From Wolfiporia cocos (lineage: Eukaryota > Basidiomycota > Agaricomycetes > Polyporales > Phaeolaceae): a DNA stretch of 64,000 nucleotides. The translations under genes were made by a program, and so were the position numbers. Where the stretch lies: positions 682,001 through 746,000 of the forward strand of contig JACCLO010000002.1 in assembly GCA_029448655.1 (NCBI GenBank), given 5' to 3'. Numbering within the stretch: the stretch's first letter is position 1; every line of letters begins with the position of its first letter. Shown here one piece after another: positions 1-11,450 of this stretch. Below the pieces are notes generated by a model. It saw only the letters and a program-made list of their open reading frames with translations, was not told the DNA's origin and did no database searches.

Positions 1-3000
1 CTCGACAATCCATCAACGAGCGCTCCGCGAAATGCTTGCCTACGGGTTGCGGCAGACTCACATACGGCGGATCAGACCGCTTCTCTGAGGAGACTTGCGC
101 GACCCAACCGCGTCGCGCATCGCTCGCTTCATTGGGCGTCCATATGGGCGAATACGTGGGTTACGGCAGTGCTGCCGGAATACCCGAGAATTCATACCTC
201 GATCGTGCTTTGTAATTCGGATAAGCTGAGGCCGAAGATTCCTGAATGTTTGGTTTTCGCCGGCATCTATGACGGCCATTTTGTGGGAGTTTGCGAGATG
301 TGGACTGTTGGAAGCAGAGGTCGATGCCGGAGGGCACCGAAGACGGTCCTGAACGAGGGAAACCTAGGACGCGAGTACATTTCAGGTTTGCAGCTCGTCG
401 ACGTCACCATGTAGTACAAGGTAAGGCACGTGGAATTTGTGGACAGAAACAGAGTCATTGTCAGCCGGTATCATGCACGGCGCTGATTGATCTGCGACAT
501 CCAAGGGCATAGGCAAGGGCCATTTGCACGATCCCGCCCGGAGTCCGAGCGTCGCGCGCGTTATCACTAATGACAATTTCATGAATGGCGGTACCATGAG
601 GAAAACAACCCATGGGGATGCTTACCGCAAGGGCGCATCCACGATTGATGTAATCTTTTTCATGGTGCGGATGTTACGCGTAGAAGATAACACGTAAATT
701 TTCTATGCATATGGGCGTCGAGCAGGAGAAGCCTCGCATAGCGGACGCAAACCACTCCGGTCTAGAATGTCAGCGATGACGTGAACGCGAGATGCCAACA
801 GTTGGACCCTGGTTATGTCAGTTTCCAAGACTGGTTGCTGTCTTCCATAATTGTCCGATACCACATCGCATTGTGACTCGGGAATATCACTCTGCTAAAT
901 CCGCAAGCGGTGGTTTCGCACCGTATGAGATTAGGAGTGCTTCACCATCCCGCTCGCATCTAAGGTAAGCGACTTACATTCGTTCACGGAAGACTAGAAC
1001 AAGGACACTGCCGATTACGTCGCGAAGTCACTGCGAGCGATGGGCGCAATGCGGGAGTATTGTGGTTTGCTGAAATCAAATCCACGGGGATAGAGTGCAA
1101 GGCTGAATGTTATGTTGCCGGACGACAGGACGGAATGCATCAGAGATGATCGATGCGAGTGAAGAGATGAATTTTAGACGGGCTTCAGCAGTATTTGACT
1201 CAGCCGTGGCAATGGCAATTCCTCTCCTATCACGAGGCGCTCACTTACGGAAGCCAACGGTCCCGCTGGAATGGATGTCCAATGCTGTTTTTTCGGCTGC
1301 TATCCAGAACCGACCCGGCGGTGAGGTGAAGACTCCGCCGCCGACAAACTGAGGCGCAAGATATCGGACGCAAGCGGCCAGTCTAGATGGTCTCTGTCAA
1401 TGGTAAATCAATCTGCGCATTCATACGTCGGAAAATGAATGTATATATCTGTCATAGAATTTTGAAATGCTCGGAATATCTTCAGCACGGTCAGCGATGT
1501 AAAGAAAAAGGGATCATTACAGTAGTTCCCTACGGGATCGCAGCCGGATATTTGCGTCGACAGTATCGGTGTACGCAGTGCAGTCTTGCATGGTGTGGTG
1601 CTACGCCGCGCAGAGCACAGGCTCTCAATGCCGCAAAAGCTCTTTTCACTGAACGAGGCCAGAGAGTTCCACGGAGGGACAAGATCGAGCAGCCAATCAC
1701 ATCGCTAATGCTTGTGGACAAAGTGCGTCCGAAGGTCGCGTAAATGTCAAATCGAGATCTAACTGAATATGACACCGAGAGTGAGTGACGACCAGGACGT
1801 CGGATGAAATAGAACGGCGACGAAGCGCACCGTAGGTCACTCCATGGATTGACCTAACCTAACCTTACTGCCAATAGGCTAGCGCAACGTTGTGAAGCCC
1901 AGGTCAGAGCACATGAAAAAGAGTCTCCGCATTGAAATTGAAATTGAAATGGTATAGGCGAGATGCCGTGAACAACATTATCCTCGATGCCGTGAACGCC
2001 GTGAACGACATTGTCCTTCCGTATCCAGTTCCCTAGCCTTGTCTGCCGCTATGAGATTTTCTATGGTACAACTTGTATCTTTATGACCCTATGGAGGGAA
2101 GTCACACCGAGCCGACGCAAGTGGTTGTGGCTGAGAGACTCCTTGCATCAAGCCACACGTTCTGTGCGCGAATCAAAGCTGCGCATGTGGAACGCCACAC
2201 GCGATGGAGATGGACGCGGCGACCTATCCAGGAAAGGGAAAGTCAAGCCAGCAGCGTCAAGAGAGTACATCAACAACACCGTCTGTTCCGCTCAGCATCA
2301 CGATCGTAGAGGACATGATCATACGCACCCCATCGATCCTGAGCGCTGAGCCGTCGCGTCGGTCCAAGCGCTGCAGGCAAGTGAGCTGAGGCGGGACTAG
2401 ATACATGTGGTTGGCAGCCCAACCCGAAGGAATGCAGACCAGTTTGACAGAGATGCAGCGCGCCATATGGAAAACAGCACCGCCGCCACGCGAACCCGAG
2501 AGCAGCATCGACCGCCAATGGAAGTTGGCAAGGACAACGCCGCGAGGAGCGCGCAAGGAGAGAGCAGCCGCATGAGCACGTGCAATCTTGGAACAACGGT
2601 GGCTACGGACGGTACGTAACTGGCAGCGCTCCGTCGCTTCCTATGCACTGATCGAAAGGGCAGCGCTCCGCGACGGCTGCCCGTAGTATGCCCCATCACC
2701 AGGAATGGAATGGGCGTTCTGGCAAATGAACCTCATCCTGCTCCGAGGACGTCGCACGGCCATAGTACCTGTGGCGCTGCCGTTAACGCCAAGTGGGCTA
2801 TTGAATTAACGCGCCCAAGCAGGTAGCGATTTGATGTGTGGGCCGTCCGTAAACACCGGTGACATCGCGAGATTAATGTTCCTCCATAGAACGATCCTCG
2901 TATCGCTCGCAATTGGCGTGCAACGGGCCGGAACCTCGTCCTCGGTCTAGAGCGCCACGCGCCTCGACAGTTGCCGAGCATACGCATCAACGCGACCAGA

Positions 3001-6000
3001 TTCGCTATTCGGAAATTAACAGCACGCACGCACCCTGGGCGGTGAGCCAGCGGGCTGGTGAGTGCGGATGCAGACGCGGATATGAAATGCATGCACCTGA
3101 TGCCGTAGCTCGCAGCGAGCGGGCGTCGTCTCGGCCAGACGTCCATCATGTCGTGATAGAAGTAGGCACGGCAACTGCAGGTGCAGCGTGCGGTGTGAGG
3201 GCCGCCTCGAGGGACGCTTCTCATTCGAGGGCCGGCGCAGCCGACCCAAGCGCGCGCGACGGGAGACGAATCGAACCGGCGCGGCTAAGCGCGCGCGAAC
3301 GGGACTCGCTGCTCCATGATATCATCGCGCAAGCGTCCGGCATCCCCCGGCGCGCGGCAGCAGAGCCAAGTTTGGGCGTGGGAAGCCGCACAGCCGGGGG
3401 GCGCAGCGGGCCGGCTGATCGCACGTGGCACGCCGCAACGCAGATTGCCTGCGTCGGAAGGCACCAGATCGGAGATGCTGCGCGCCCGCCGGGATGCGGG
3501 GAATCGACATTGCACGCAGCTGATGATCGGACGGCACGCGCGCGGTTAGCGCTACGTGGCCCAAGGGGGCGAGTGCGATTTGCATTTGCGCGCCCGGTGC
3601 CTTCCGGGCCTTCGCCTTCACGAAGCGCAGCGCGCGGGCCCATGGCGCAAAGTGCGCGGGTTCGCGTCGAGGGGCAGCCCAGCAGCCTCCCAGGACACGA
3701 CCCGCGCGTATTGCGTCGAAGGCGACCCACGCGCGCCGAATGGTTCCTTCAGGAAGCACCCTGAGCTGATACGCTCGAGCGTGCCCTTGGCGAGCAGTCA
3801 GGAGGACCCGTGCAGTGTCATCCGTCTGCGCTTTGGCAGTCCGCGAAACAGACGTGGGCCGCTTACGCGCAAGGCGTGCGACACGCTATGGCTGCAGGGT
3901 CCGCTGGCGCCGCTCAGTCGCACCCTGAGGTGAGAATATCTGTGACATAAACACAACATGAAGCTTGACCGCCGCAAGCGGAACGATCGCACCAGGTCGA
4001 TCCAGAGCGGACCTGTGATCAACAAATGCAGCGATTGAGTTCCATCATATGAATATCAGCGGCGCGATTCGTCCTCGTTTCAAATTGTGCAGAGGAGCTC
4101 TCACGTACGCAGGAAGACAGGAGTCTGTACAGAAAACACAGCGGAGGAGCATGTTCGCAGGCGATCCCAGCTCGGCTCGTCAGCGTGCAGCAGGGTCAAC
4201 AGCAGGCAGAGGCGGTCTCTGATAGGCTGCGCGCAGTCCGTGGACGAACCCGGTCCCGAGCTAGCCAAAGGCAGCATCAGAGCTCGCCATCAGTACGCGC
4301 AACCGACCGGGGAGGCTCAGGCTGGCGGAGTGGCGGACTTGCACCTCGCGTCGGTTCGGCGGAGGTCGACGGTTTGATGCGCCGCCGTCTTGAGTGGTCC
4401 GGCGTCGATTCGGCTAGCATGACGCTTGCCCGTCGAGGATGACATGATCGCGCAGTTCTTCTTCGGCGCATCCCTATTCTGCCCCTGGTCTTTTCAGGAA
4501 CGGCGAGGGAGCGATGTGTTGTTCGTGACCACACAATGACAATGTAAGGATATCTTTCCCATGCTCTGCCCAAGCGAGGACGATGCCGTCTAAGGGAATA
4601 ACGCATCAGGAGCTCACCGCCAGCCTTGCCGAGACATCAAATCCTCGGACGACAGAGCACTGGGCCTGCCAAATCCCCACTATCGCCCTCGTCCCTTCCC
4701 ATTCTGTCCTAGACGGACGGGAGAGACCTGCGTGACAGGACCAATTGCAAGCAGGCCTAGAACGGACAGCTAACCGCGCACACAACGCCACGAGGCCCGC
4801 GTCCTCCCATACTGGCACCTGTGTGGCAAGTGAGCCCGAAGCAAGCGCTCGCCGCTATAGCACACCGTGCTACGCCGAGACACCGAACACCGAACAGGGA
4901 ACGCACGCGGGCGGCCGTCCGTTCGACGCACCCATCCCCGTCCTAGCCCCGAGAGGAGCCCAAGGGGGCGGCGCAGCGGCGCAATCAAGCACTAGCAACT
5001 CTCCGCGTGATCGTGATCGGGGACATACCACAACAAGGCACCACGAACACCAGCACCGTCCATGACCCGCCGCGCAGCACCGCACGCCAAGCAGCATACG
5101 CGCCCGGGCGTCCCGGGCCAGCGCCCAGTGCTTCACGCCCTCGGGCCACTGACGGAGCGCCAGGGGGACCAGCTGGCCCAGGCCGCCACACGGCCGTGCA
5201 CGCTCGTACGTCTGTACGCCGATCAGAGGCCTGCGTCCCGTTCGGTGGTGCGTGGGCGCGCGGGCGGAGCGCACGCAGCGCGCGCCCCATGGCGGACGCG
5301 GTGTGGCGAGGGTCGTGGGTGGGCCAGGACGCGCGCGGCTCCGGCTGTGCGGTCTCGACTCTGTTTCGCTCGCTGGATCGTCGGCGATGTCGTGCTTGAG
5401 AGCCCGGGCTCTGGCGTGCGTCCGGTCAATAGAGCTGCAGCTCGGTGGCATTGCGCCTGCTGCATAGAGGCCGCGAGGAAGGGCGGTCTGCGTGGGCGTA
5501 CGGCGGAGGATGGAGGATGGGGGGGAGCGGCCGCAATCAGGCAGGCAGCCCGCCCGGTAGATAGAGCCGCTGCTGATCGCGAAGCTGGCCGTGTGACGCG
5601 CACACGTCGTCATCCTCCTGCGCCATGTATAGCCTATCGGGCCCCATACCGTTTTGAGCACCGCAAGAGGAGCCGACGCACGTTGCACGCGCCGTCGGCG
5701 ACGCCTGGTCGGCTCTGGTGGCGGTGGCGGGGCGAGGCCTGGGCGGCGTGACGCGGGCGGTGAGCACTGGCAGTGGCACTGGCACTGGGATGCGGCACCC
5801 TGGGAGCACGGGCCATGGGGCCGATCGCGCGTGATCTCCGGAAGCCGAGAGGCTGGCTTCGAATGGGGATCGGCCGGCCCAGGCAACGATTGAGTGCGAG
5901 TGACAGCGGGCCCGCCGAGTGCAGAGGCCACGGCGGGCGCACTGCACCCGCGCAGGGCGAGCGGGATCAGCATCAGTGGATGCCATCCGCTGATCAATTG

Positions 6001-6406
6001 AGACCGCTGTGCCGACTGAATGGCGTGTGTGGGCGATGGGAGCGCAGCGGGCGCACGGGGCGGGCGCAGCAGCGTTGCCAGTGACCGCGAGGCGAACCGA
6101 GGCGAACTGCTCGCCCGCGACGCCAGACGCCGGGCGGGCAGCGGTAAACGGCGTACGTATTCAAGACATACGCGGGCGTGACAGCAGATTAGATTCTCCC
6201 GCGAACACGCCCACGCACGGCCAATGGCAGCGCACAGACGGCGACCTCCGCGTAAGGCGATCGAACGATGATATCTCCGTGCAGGCAACTCCGCGCCGCG
6301 CTGCTCGCTCTCTCCCCGCTCTCCGCTCGTCTTCGCAGACGCCCCTTCCCGCCGCCCCGCGAGATAAAGCCCCGGCCATGCCCCGCCCTCCGCCACCTCT
6401 CTCCCC
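1..6406. other. gene-poor region with GC-rich islands
   Basis: I could not support any gene here. The first 2.9 kb has only short open frames (up to about 118 codons) with no family resemblance and no chain of plausible splice sites. About 3.0-3.9 kb and 4.9-6.3 kb are strongly GC-rich, and several long frames open at once on both strands (for example 2913-3764 plus and 4870-6408 minus). That is expected when stop codons are scarce in GC-rich DNA. Their translations are Arg/Ala/Pro/Gly-rich with no domain. Minor repeats are a short TTGAAA-type run near 1931-1950 and two CCTAA units near 1853-1866. The last few hundred bases are presumably the promoter of the F-box gene at 6407. Confidence 0.6.
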
Positions 6407-8576
6407 ATGCCCCTCCACTCCTCCCTCCTCGAGGACCTCCCCTACGACGTCCTCGCCCACGTCGCCACCGAGCTCGCCCTCCTCCAGCCCCTCGGCCCCC
6501 CCGCCGCCCTCGTCCCCCTCCTCCTCACCTGCCGCCATGTCCACGACGCCCTCTGCGTCCGCCACGCCCCCGACATGTGGGCCCGCGTCTTCCGCGCAAA
6601 GTTCGACACCCGCGCGCCCCTCCGCCGCCTCGGCGCCCGCACCGCCCGCTCTTCCCACCAGGTCGCCCAGCTCAAGAAGCTCTCGCGCGCCCTCACCCGC
6701 ATCCGCCGCGGCGACATCTACAGCCCCGACCTCGAGGCCGACCTCTGGACCGCCTTCGTCATGTACATGGAGAACGACGGCAGGAACGAGGCCCACCTAG
6801 AGTGGGCCAACGTCCACGGCCTCGTCGACAGCTACATCCGCACCCGTCTCTGGGAGAACCGCCACAACGGCTGGCCCGCAGAGACCGCCACCAACTCCCT
6901 CGCCATCTGGGTCATGTGGTGCACCCTCACCGCCGGTCTGTCCCCGCTCTCCTCCTCCTCCGCCCTGGCTCACCCGCCCCCAGACAGGCTCCGCGACATG
7001 TCCCCCGCCCACCGCAGCCACATCATGGACCTCATCCGCCCCTACGTCCTCACCGCGCTGCGCTACCCGTCCTTCCACGCCCCCGACAACCACTTTGACT
7101 TCCCGCTGCCCGCCGAGCTGCAGGAGGAGTTCCCGTACACGCTCATGACCCCGCACGGCTTCTACCCGCTCTACCGGCAGCCAGAGTCGCTCCTCGAGGA
7201 GTTCCCCCACTTTGGCATCTCGCTCGGCATCTCCGCGCCCCTCATCGCCCAGGGCGCGAAGCTGCTCTACATGACCATGTACCAGACCCACCTCCCGCAC
7301 CACCCGGGCCTCCCCCCGAACCGCGAGCACGCCCAGCAGCAAGGCTTGACCCACGTCGGCCCCACCCGCGAGGACATCGACGAGGCGAACGCGCACCACG
7401 CAGTGCGGCTCGTCGAGCGCGGCGACTGGGACTGGCGCTCGCGCCTCACCCCGGACGAGGGCCGGCTCGAGGACGACGGCGCGTGGCGACGCGGGCTCCG
7501 CGCGATGAGCGCGCGCTGGGACAACGACTGGAACCGCCTGACGGGGTGCATTGATCCGTGGGATACCCCGGAGCTAAAGGGGGTCGTGTACACGTACGGG
7601 ACGCTCGACGGGCTGTGGGGCGGCCGGCTTCTCGTACGTCTACGTCGTCTTCTTCGCCACGCACGCTGACCACGCGGCCCGGCATCCCAGACGGCCGACG
7701 TGAACCAGTACTTCGCGCTGGTGACCGCGACGGAGTTCCCCGCGGACTTCTCGCTCGAGAACCCGCGGATGGCCACGAGCCCGCTGTACATGCTGCTCCG
7801 CGAGCACCACTGCGTGAGCCCGGCGGTGCCCGTGCCGCACGGCGGGAGCGGCGCCGAGTTCGAGTTCGACGACGGCGTGTGCAACGCGTGGTTCCCGCAG
7901 GTCGAGGTGCGCGAGCGCGACGGGCGCGTCCGCATCGAGGACCGGCGCGCGGGGCGCACCCACGAGTACGAGACGTACGCGGAGGGCCGCGCCAACTCGC
8001 ACGACGCCGCGACGTGCAGGGTGTGCATCGCAGATCGCGCGGAGGAGGCGGAGATCGGCGTGCGCATGGCCGCGGAGGCGCGGGAGCGCGAGCTCGTGCT
8101 TGCGCGCCGCGCGGCGGACGCGGCGCTCGGGTGCAGCGCGGACGAGGTGCTCGACATCACGATGGGCGACGCGGCGGGCGGGGAGGACGCGGAGGACGAC
8201 GAGTACGTCGACGGCGCGGGCGGCGCGGAGGAGGAGTACATCGTCAACACGTGCAATGGGGTCACCGACATCATCGTCACGGGCGAGGTGCGCCGCTTAC
8301 GCTCTCCGCTCCACCCGCTGCTGATACGCTGTGCAGACGCTGCCGCGCCACGGCCAAGCGTGGCACCACTACAGGTTCTATGGGCGCGTGCGCCGGTGGG
8401 ACGGGCTCGTCGCGATCGTGCGCGTGCCTATGTACGAGCCGCAGTTCGGCGTGTACATCTTCCGCGGGTACGTGCACGGGGGCCGCAACTTTGTCGGCTC
8501 GTGGCGCTCGCACACGAACAACCCGCATGCGATCCCGCTCGAGGGCCCGTTCATCATGAGCAAGCCCGTGCAATAA
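6407..8576 (+). CDS. F-box domain protein
   Basis: Three exons: 6407-7633, 7691-8287, 8337-8576, with both introns in phase 0 (57 and 49 nt), giving 687 aa. The first 45 residues contain an F-box-like helix run (LLEDLPYDVLAHVATEL). The protein is therefore probably an SCF ubiquitin-ligase substrate adaptor that binds Skp1. The middle is a long region without a recognised domain, with an acidic stretch near the end of exon 2. The C-terminus (HYRFYGRVRRWDGLVAIVR, then GYVHGGRNFVGSWR) resembles a conserved tail I associate with large basidiomycete F-box proteins. It is much GC-richer than genes to the right. The start is the first ATG before the F-box; a TATA-like gagataaag lies about 45 bp upstream. 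The substrate is unknown. Confidence 0.8.
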
Positions 8577-9285
8577 CGAAAAGCGTGGCAGGCACGCGCG
8601 TAGAAGGGATGTACGAGTATGTGTGTTCGTTGGCTAGTCTTTCCTCTGTTGTATTACTTGCTTTGTGTACGTCTTGATGCTGATGCTGATGGCTGCATAC
8701 GGACGCTCTGCACGTCACCTCCAGCCACGGCCCGTCGATACATGATCATCCACCGCACTCATAGTCTCACGTCTTTTCCATCTTTACCGGACGGACTTAG
8801 ACAGCGCGTCAGCCCACCGCCACATACACATACGATACCAATAGTCCCCGCTTCATTTACGGTTCCCACCTTAAGCCCCTCCCCCGCGTTTCATCGCCCG
8901 CCCATCTGCGGCCCTCATCTCTCTGGCTATACGTGCGTCCATACATACACATGGCCGTGTGCGCCCTGCTTTTCCGCCGGTTATCAAGGCAACTTTGTAT
9001 ACTATCGATCTGTCTTGCCCCAGTGCACTTCTCGTGTGTGCCGCATTAAGAGCCGCCGCGAACGCGTCCACAAGCACGCGCCTATAGTACGCGCGTGGCG
9101 TGCAATGACCGCACGTGGGCGCGCCGGGTGTCCGCTCGCTGTCAGCCGACTTCGACTGCACAGGGCCCGAGCTCGCAGCCGGGCCCAGTCCGGCTTTCCA
9201 CGTTATCAGCATGTAGTGCCCCGGCTCGTTCTGTCCCAGTCGTCGCGCGCGGTCTGCTAGGCTCCCTTTGACACACGCACGAGTG
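8577..9285. other. intergenic, F-box 3' end to amidohydrolase 1
   Basis: About 0.7 kb without a supported gene. It holds the 3' flank of the F-box gene, pyrimidine-rich stretches and short CACATA-type repeats near 8820-8840. The last 200 bases become GC-rich and are presumably the promoter of the amidohydrolase at 9286. Confidence 0.5.
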
Positions 9286-11043
9286 ATGGCCGCCGCCCAG
9301 AGCAGCAGCGTGTCCGGCCAGGCCCCGGGGGCAGTCTCGCGGCCAAACGCGGCGCCGGGAGTAGAGAAGGAGAAGGAGAAGGAGAAGGAGAAGATCGTCG
9401 TCCTCGCGGGGCGGCTGTTCGACCCGACCACGCTCGCGCTGCGCGCGAACCAGGCCATCGTCGTCTCGCGCGCGTCCGGGCTCGTCCTCGCCGTGCGCCC
9501 CATCGGCGCCGCGGACGCAGCGCCGGACGGCGGCGCGCGGGATGCAGAGACCATCGACCTCCGCGGCGCGACGGTCCTCCCGGGGCTCGTCGACGCGCAC
9601 GTCCACCGTACGCCCCTCCCCCTTCGATCGTGCAGCGCGCGCGCTCACGCGCGGCAGTCTTCCTGCGCGCGTACGCGGAGACGAGCTGGGAAGACCAGGT
9701 CGCGCGCGGGAGCGCGGCGGAGCGCAGCGTGCGCGCCGCGGCGCACGCGCGGAAGACGCTCATGGCGGGGTACACGGCGGTGCGGTGCGTGCGCGTTCGC
9801 GGTGCGTGCGCGGCGGCTGCTGATGCGCGCGCAGCGATCTCGGCTCGGAGGGCGTGCGCGGCGCGGACGTGCGCCTGCGCGCGCTGCTCGCGGGCCCGGC
9901 GCCGCTCGTCCCCGGCCCGCGGTACTTTTGTGCGAACCGCGCGCTGGTGACGACGAATACGTATGGTGCGTGTGTGCGTTTGTGCGCGGCGCTTTAGGTG
10001 ACGTTGGTGTAGGCCCGAAGAGCAGGGTACATGTCAGTCGGGACGGCGTGGACGGCGTCACTGGTGCGGAGGTCGTCGATGGAGAGGCCGAGTGCATCAA
10101 GGCTGTCAGGAGACAGGTTGGGGGTGGCGCGGATTGGGTGAAGGTGAGCTGCAGTCTGTTCATGCAAACATGACTTGACGAAGCTCCCTTGTGATGGTCA
10201 GGTTTATGCAGGTACGACAATTGGTGCCCATGATGTACAACAGGGAAGCTCATGAGGACGGTTGCAGACTATCGCCCGCGCCAGCGTATGGCGGGGATGT
10301 CTCCTGCTGCAGCATTGGCGGATATCGCCACCTTCAACCGCAAAGAGCTGGACGCCATCGTGTCCACCTCTCACCAGCTCGGCGTCAAAGTCGCCGCCCA
10401 CGCCGCCCATTGGAACATCAACGGGGCGACGGTCTCGTCCGGCCCTGGCTTTCACACCATCGAGCACGGGTACAGCATGCTCTTCGACAGCCCCGACGCG
10501 CCACACCTGCAGGTCTACAAGGGCGACGTGCCGGGCATCCGCACGTTCTGGGTGCCGACGCTGGCCGCGTACTACTCGATGCGCGAGACGTACCCGCACA
10601 AGTGGGAGGGCAGCCAGCGGGCGTTCCGCGAGGCGCTCGCGCGCGGCGTGGACGACATCGCGTGCGGCGGGGACACGGGCGTGTTCAGCCACGGCGCGAA
10701 CGCGCTCGAGATGAAGCTCATGGTGCGGCTCGGCGCGGACTGGCGGCGCGTCCTGCGCTGGGGCACGCTGCGCGGCTGGGAGTGCATCCGGAGCATGGCA
10801 TGGGAGGGCGAGCGCGGCGCGGCGCGGCTCGCGCGCGTGGAGGAGCTGGGAGAGGATCCGCGTCTCGTGGGGGACAACGAGGTGCCGTTCGGCGCGATCA
10901 GGCGCGGCTTCGCTGCGGACATCATCGCGACCACGGGGGACCTGGAACGCGACTTCGAGAGCGCGGTGGACGCGGGCTCAATAGTGTTCGTGATGAAGGG
11001 TGGGAGGGTGTACAAGCAAGATGGGCAGGAGGTCGTACCGTGA
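9286..11043 (+). CDS. metal-dependent amidohydrolase, tandem copy 1
   Basis: Six exons: 9286-9607, 9658-9784, 9835-9965, 10013-10143, 10202-10211 and 10268-11043, giving 498 aa. This is an imidazolonepropionase-like amidohydrolase (COG1228 type, TIM-barrel metallohydrolase). Visible metal-site elements are HxH in VDAHVH (H105/H107), the candidate carboxylated lysine at the end of DWVK (about K237), His in VAAHAAHW (about 285), His in TIEHGY (about 307) and Asp in CGGDTG (about 376). The substrate cannot be read from sequence. After the start come a low-complexity run of five Glu-Lys pairs (GAGAAG repeat, 9367-9394) and the family N-terminal beta-sandwich. Exon 5 is only 10 nt and encodes part of VYAGD. 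The neighbour at 11451 is a duplicate with the same exon lengths. Copy 1 is far GC-richer than copy 2. Confidence 0.88.
9367..9394 (+). repeat. GAGAAG hexamer microsatellite inside coding exon
   Basis: About five tandem GAGAAG-type units encode the Glu-Lys run near the N-terminus of amidohydrolase copy 1. The second copy lacks this run. Confidence 0.8.
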
Positions 11044-11450
11044 CGCTCTGCGTCGGCCGTCCAGCTCGGGCTGGACTCTGGCGGCTCTCGTATTCTATTC
11101 CGTTGTGCGAACGCGATATGGTTGTATGTGCCCACCCCTTGGAGCTCTTGTGTGATGCCGACTGGCATACAAGCTTCAAGCACTAGATTGGCCGCACGAT
11201 CGAGCAGTAGACTTGCGCGGGGATTAATAGGTCCCGAGTGGTTCCTGAGCGTACCCCCATATGCATGTCGCTTATCGCCCATTCGCCCCTCCCATATCGC
11301 CGGGCAATCCGTGCCCACACCCGTTGCTCTGAGCGGTCGTCTGCATCAGTGGTGAGTGTAAGTGACTGCGGCGCCAGTTGTTCAAAGCTCTGATGCTCGG
11401 GCGGTCATCGACCGGACCTACAGCAATAGCTAAATCGACGTCCGCCTGAC
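11044..11450. other. intergenic between amidohydrolase copies
   Basis: About 0.4 kb separates the stop of copy 1 from the ATG of copy 2. I see no gene. It must contain the 3' end of copy 1 and the promoter of copy 2. Confidence 0.5.

Noticed and set aside
1851..1866. CCTAACCTAACC as a telomere remnant
   Set aside because: There are only two units, and they do not match the TTAGGG repeat expected for basidiomycetes.
2913..3764. 283-codon plus-strand frame, with frames of 145-169 codons antisense to it
   Set aside because: GC-rich sequence keeps several frames open at once. The translation is Arg/Ala-rich with no domain, and no splice partners were found.
4870..6408. 512-codon minus-strand frame as a gene
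   Set aside because: It has the same compositional cause, with overlapping long frames on the other strand and no recognisable domain. It is kept only as a low-interest finding.
6161..6796. 211-codon minus-strand frame opposite the F-box start
   Set aside because: Gly/Glu/Val-rich mirror of the GC-rich F-box exon, with no domain.
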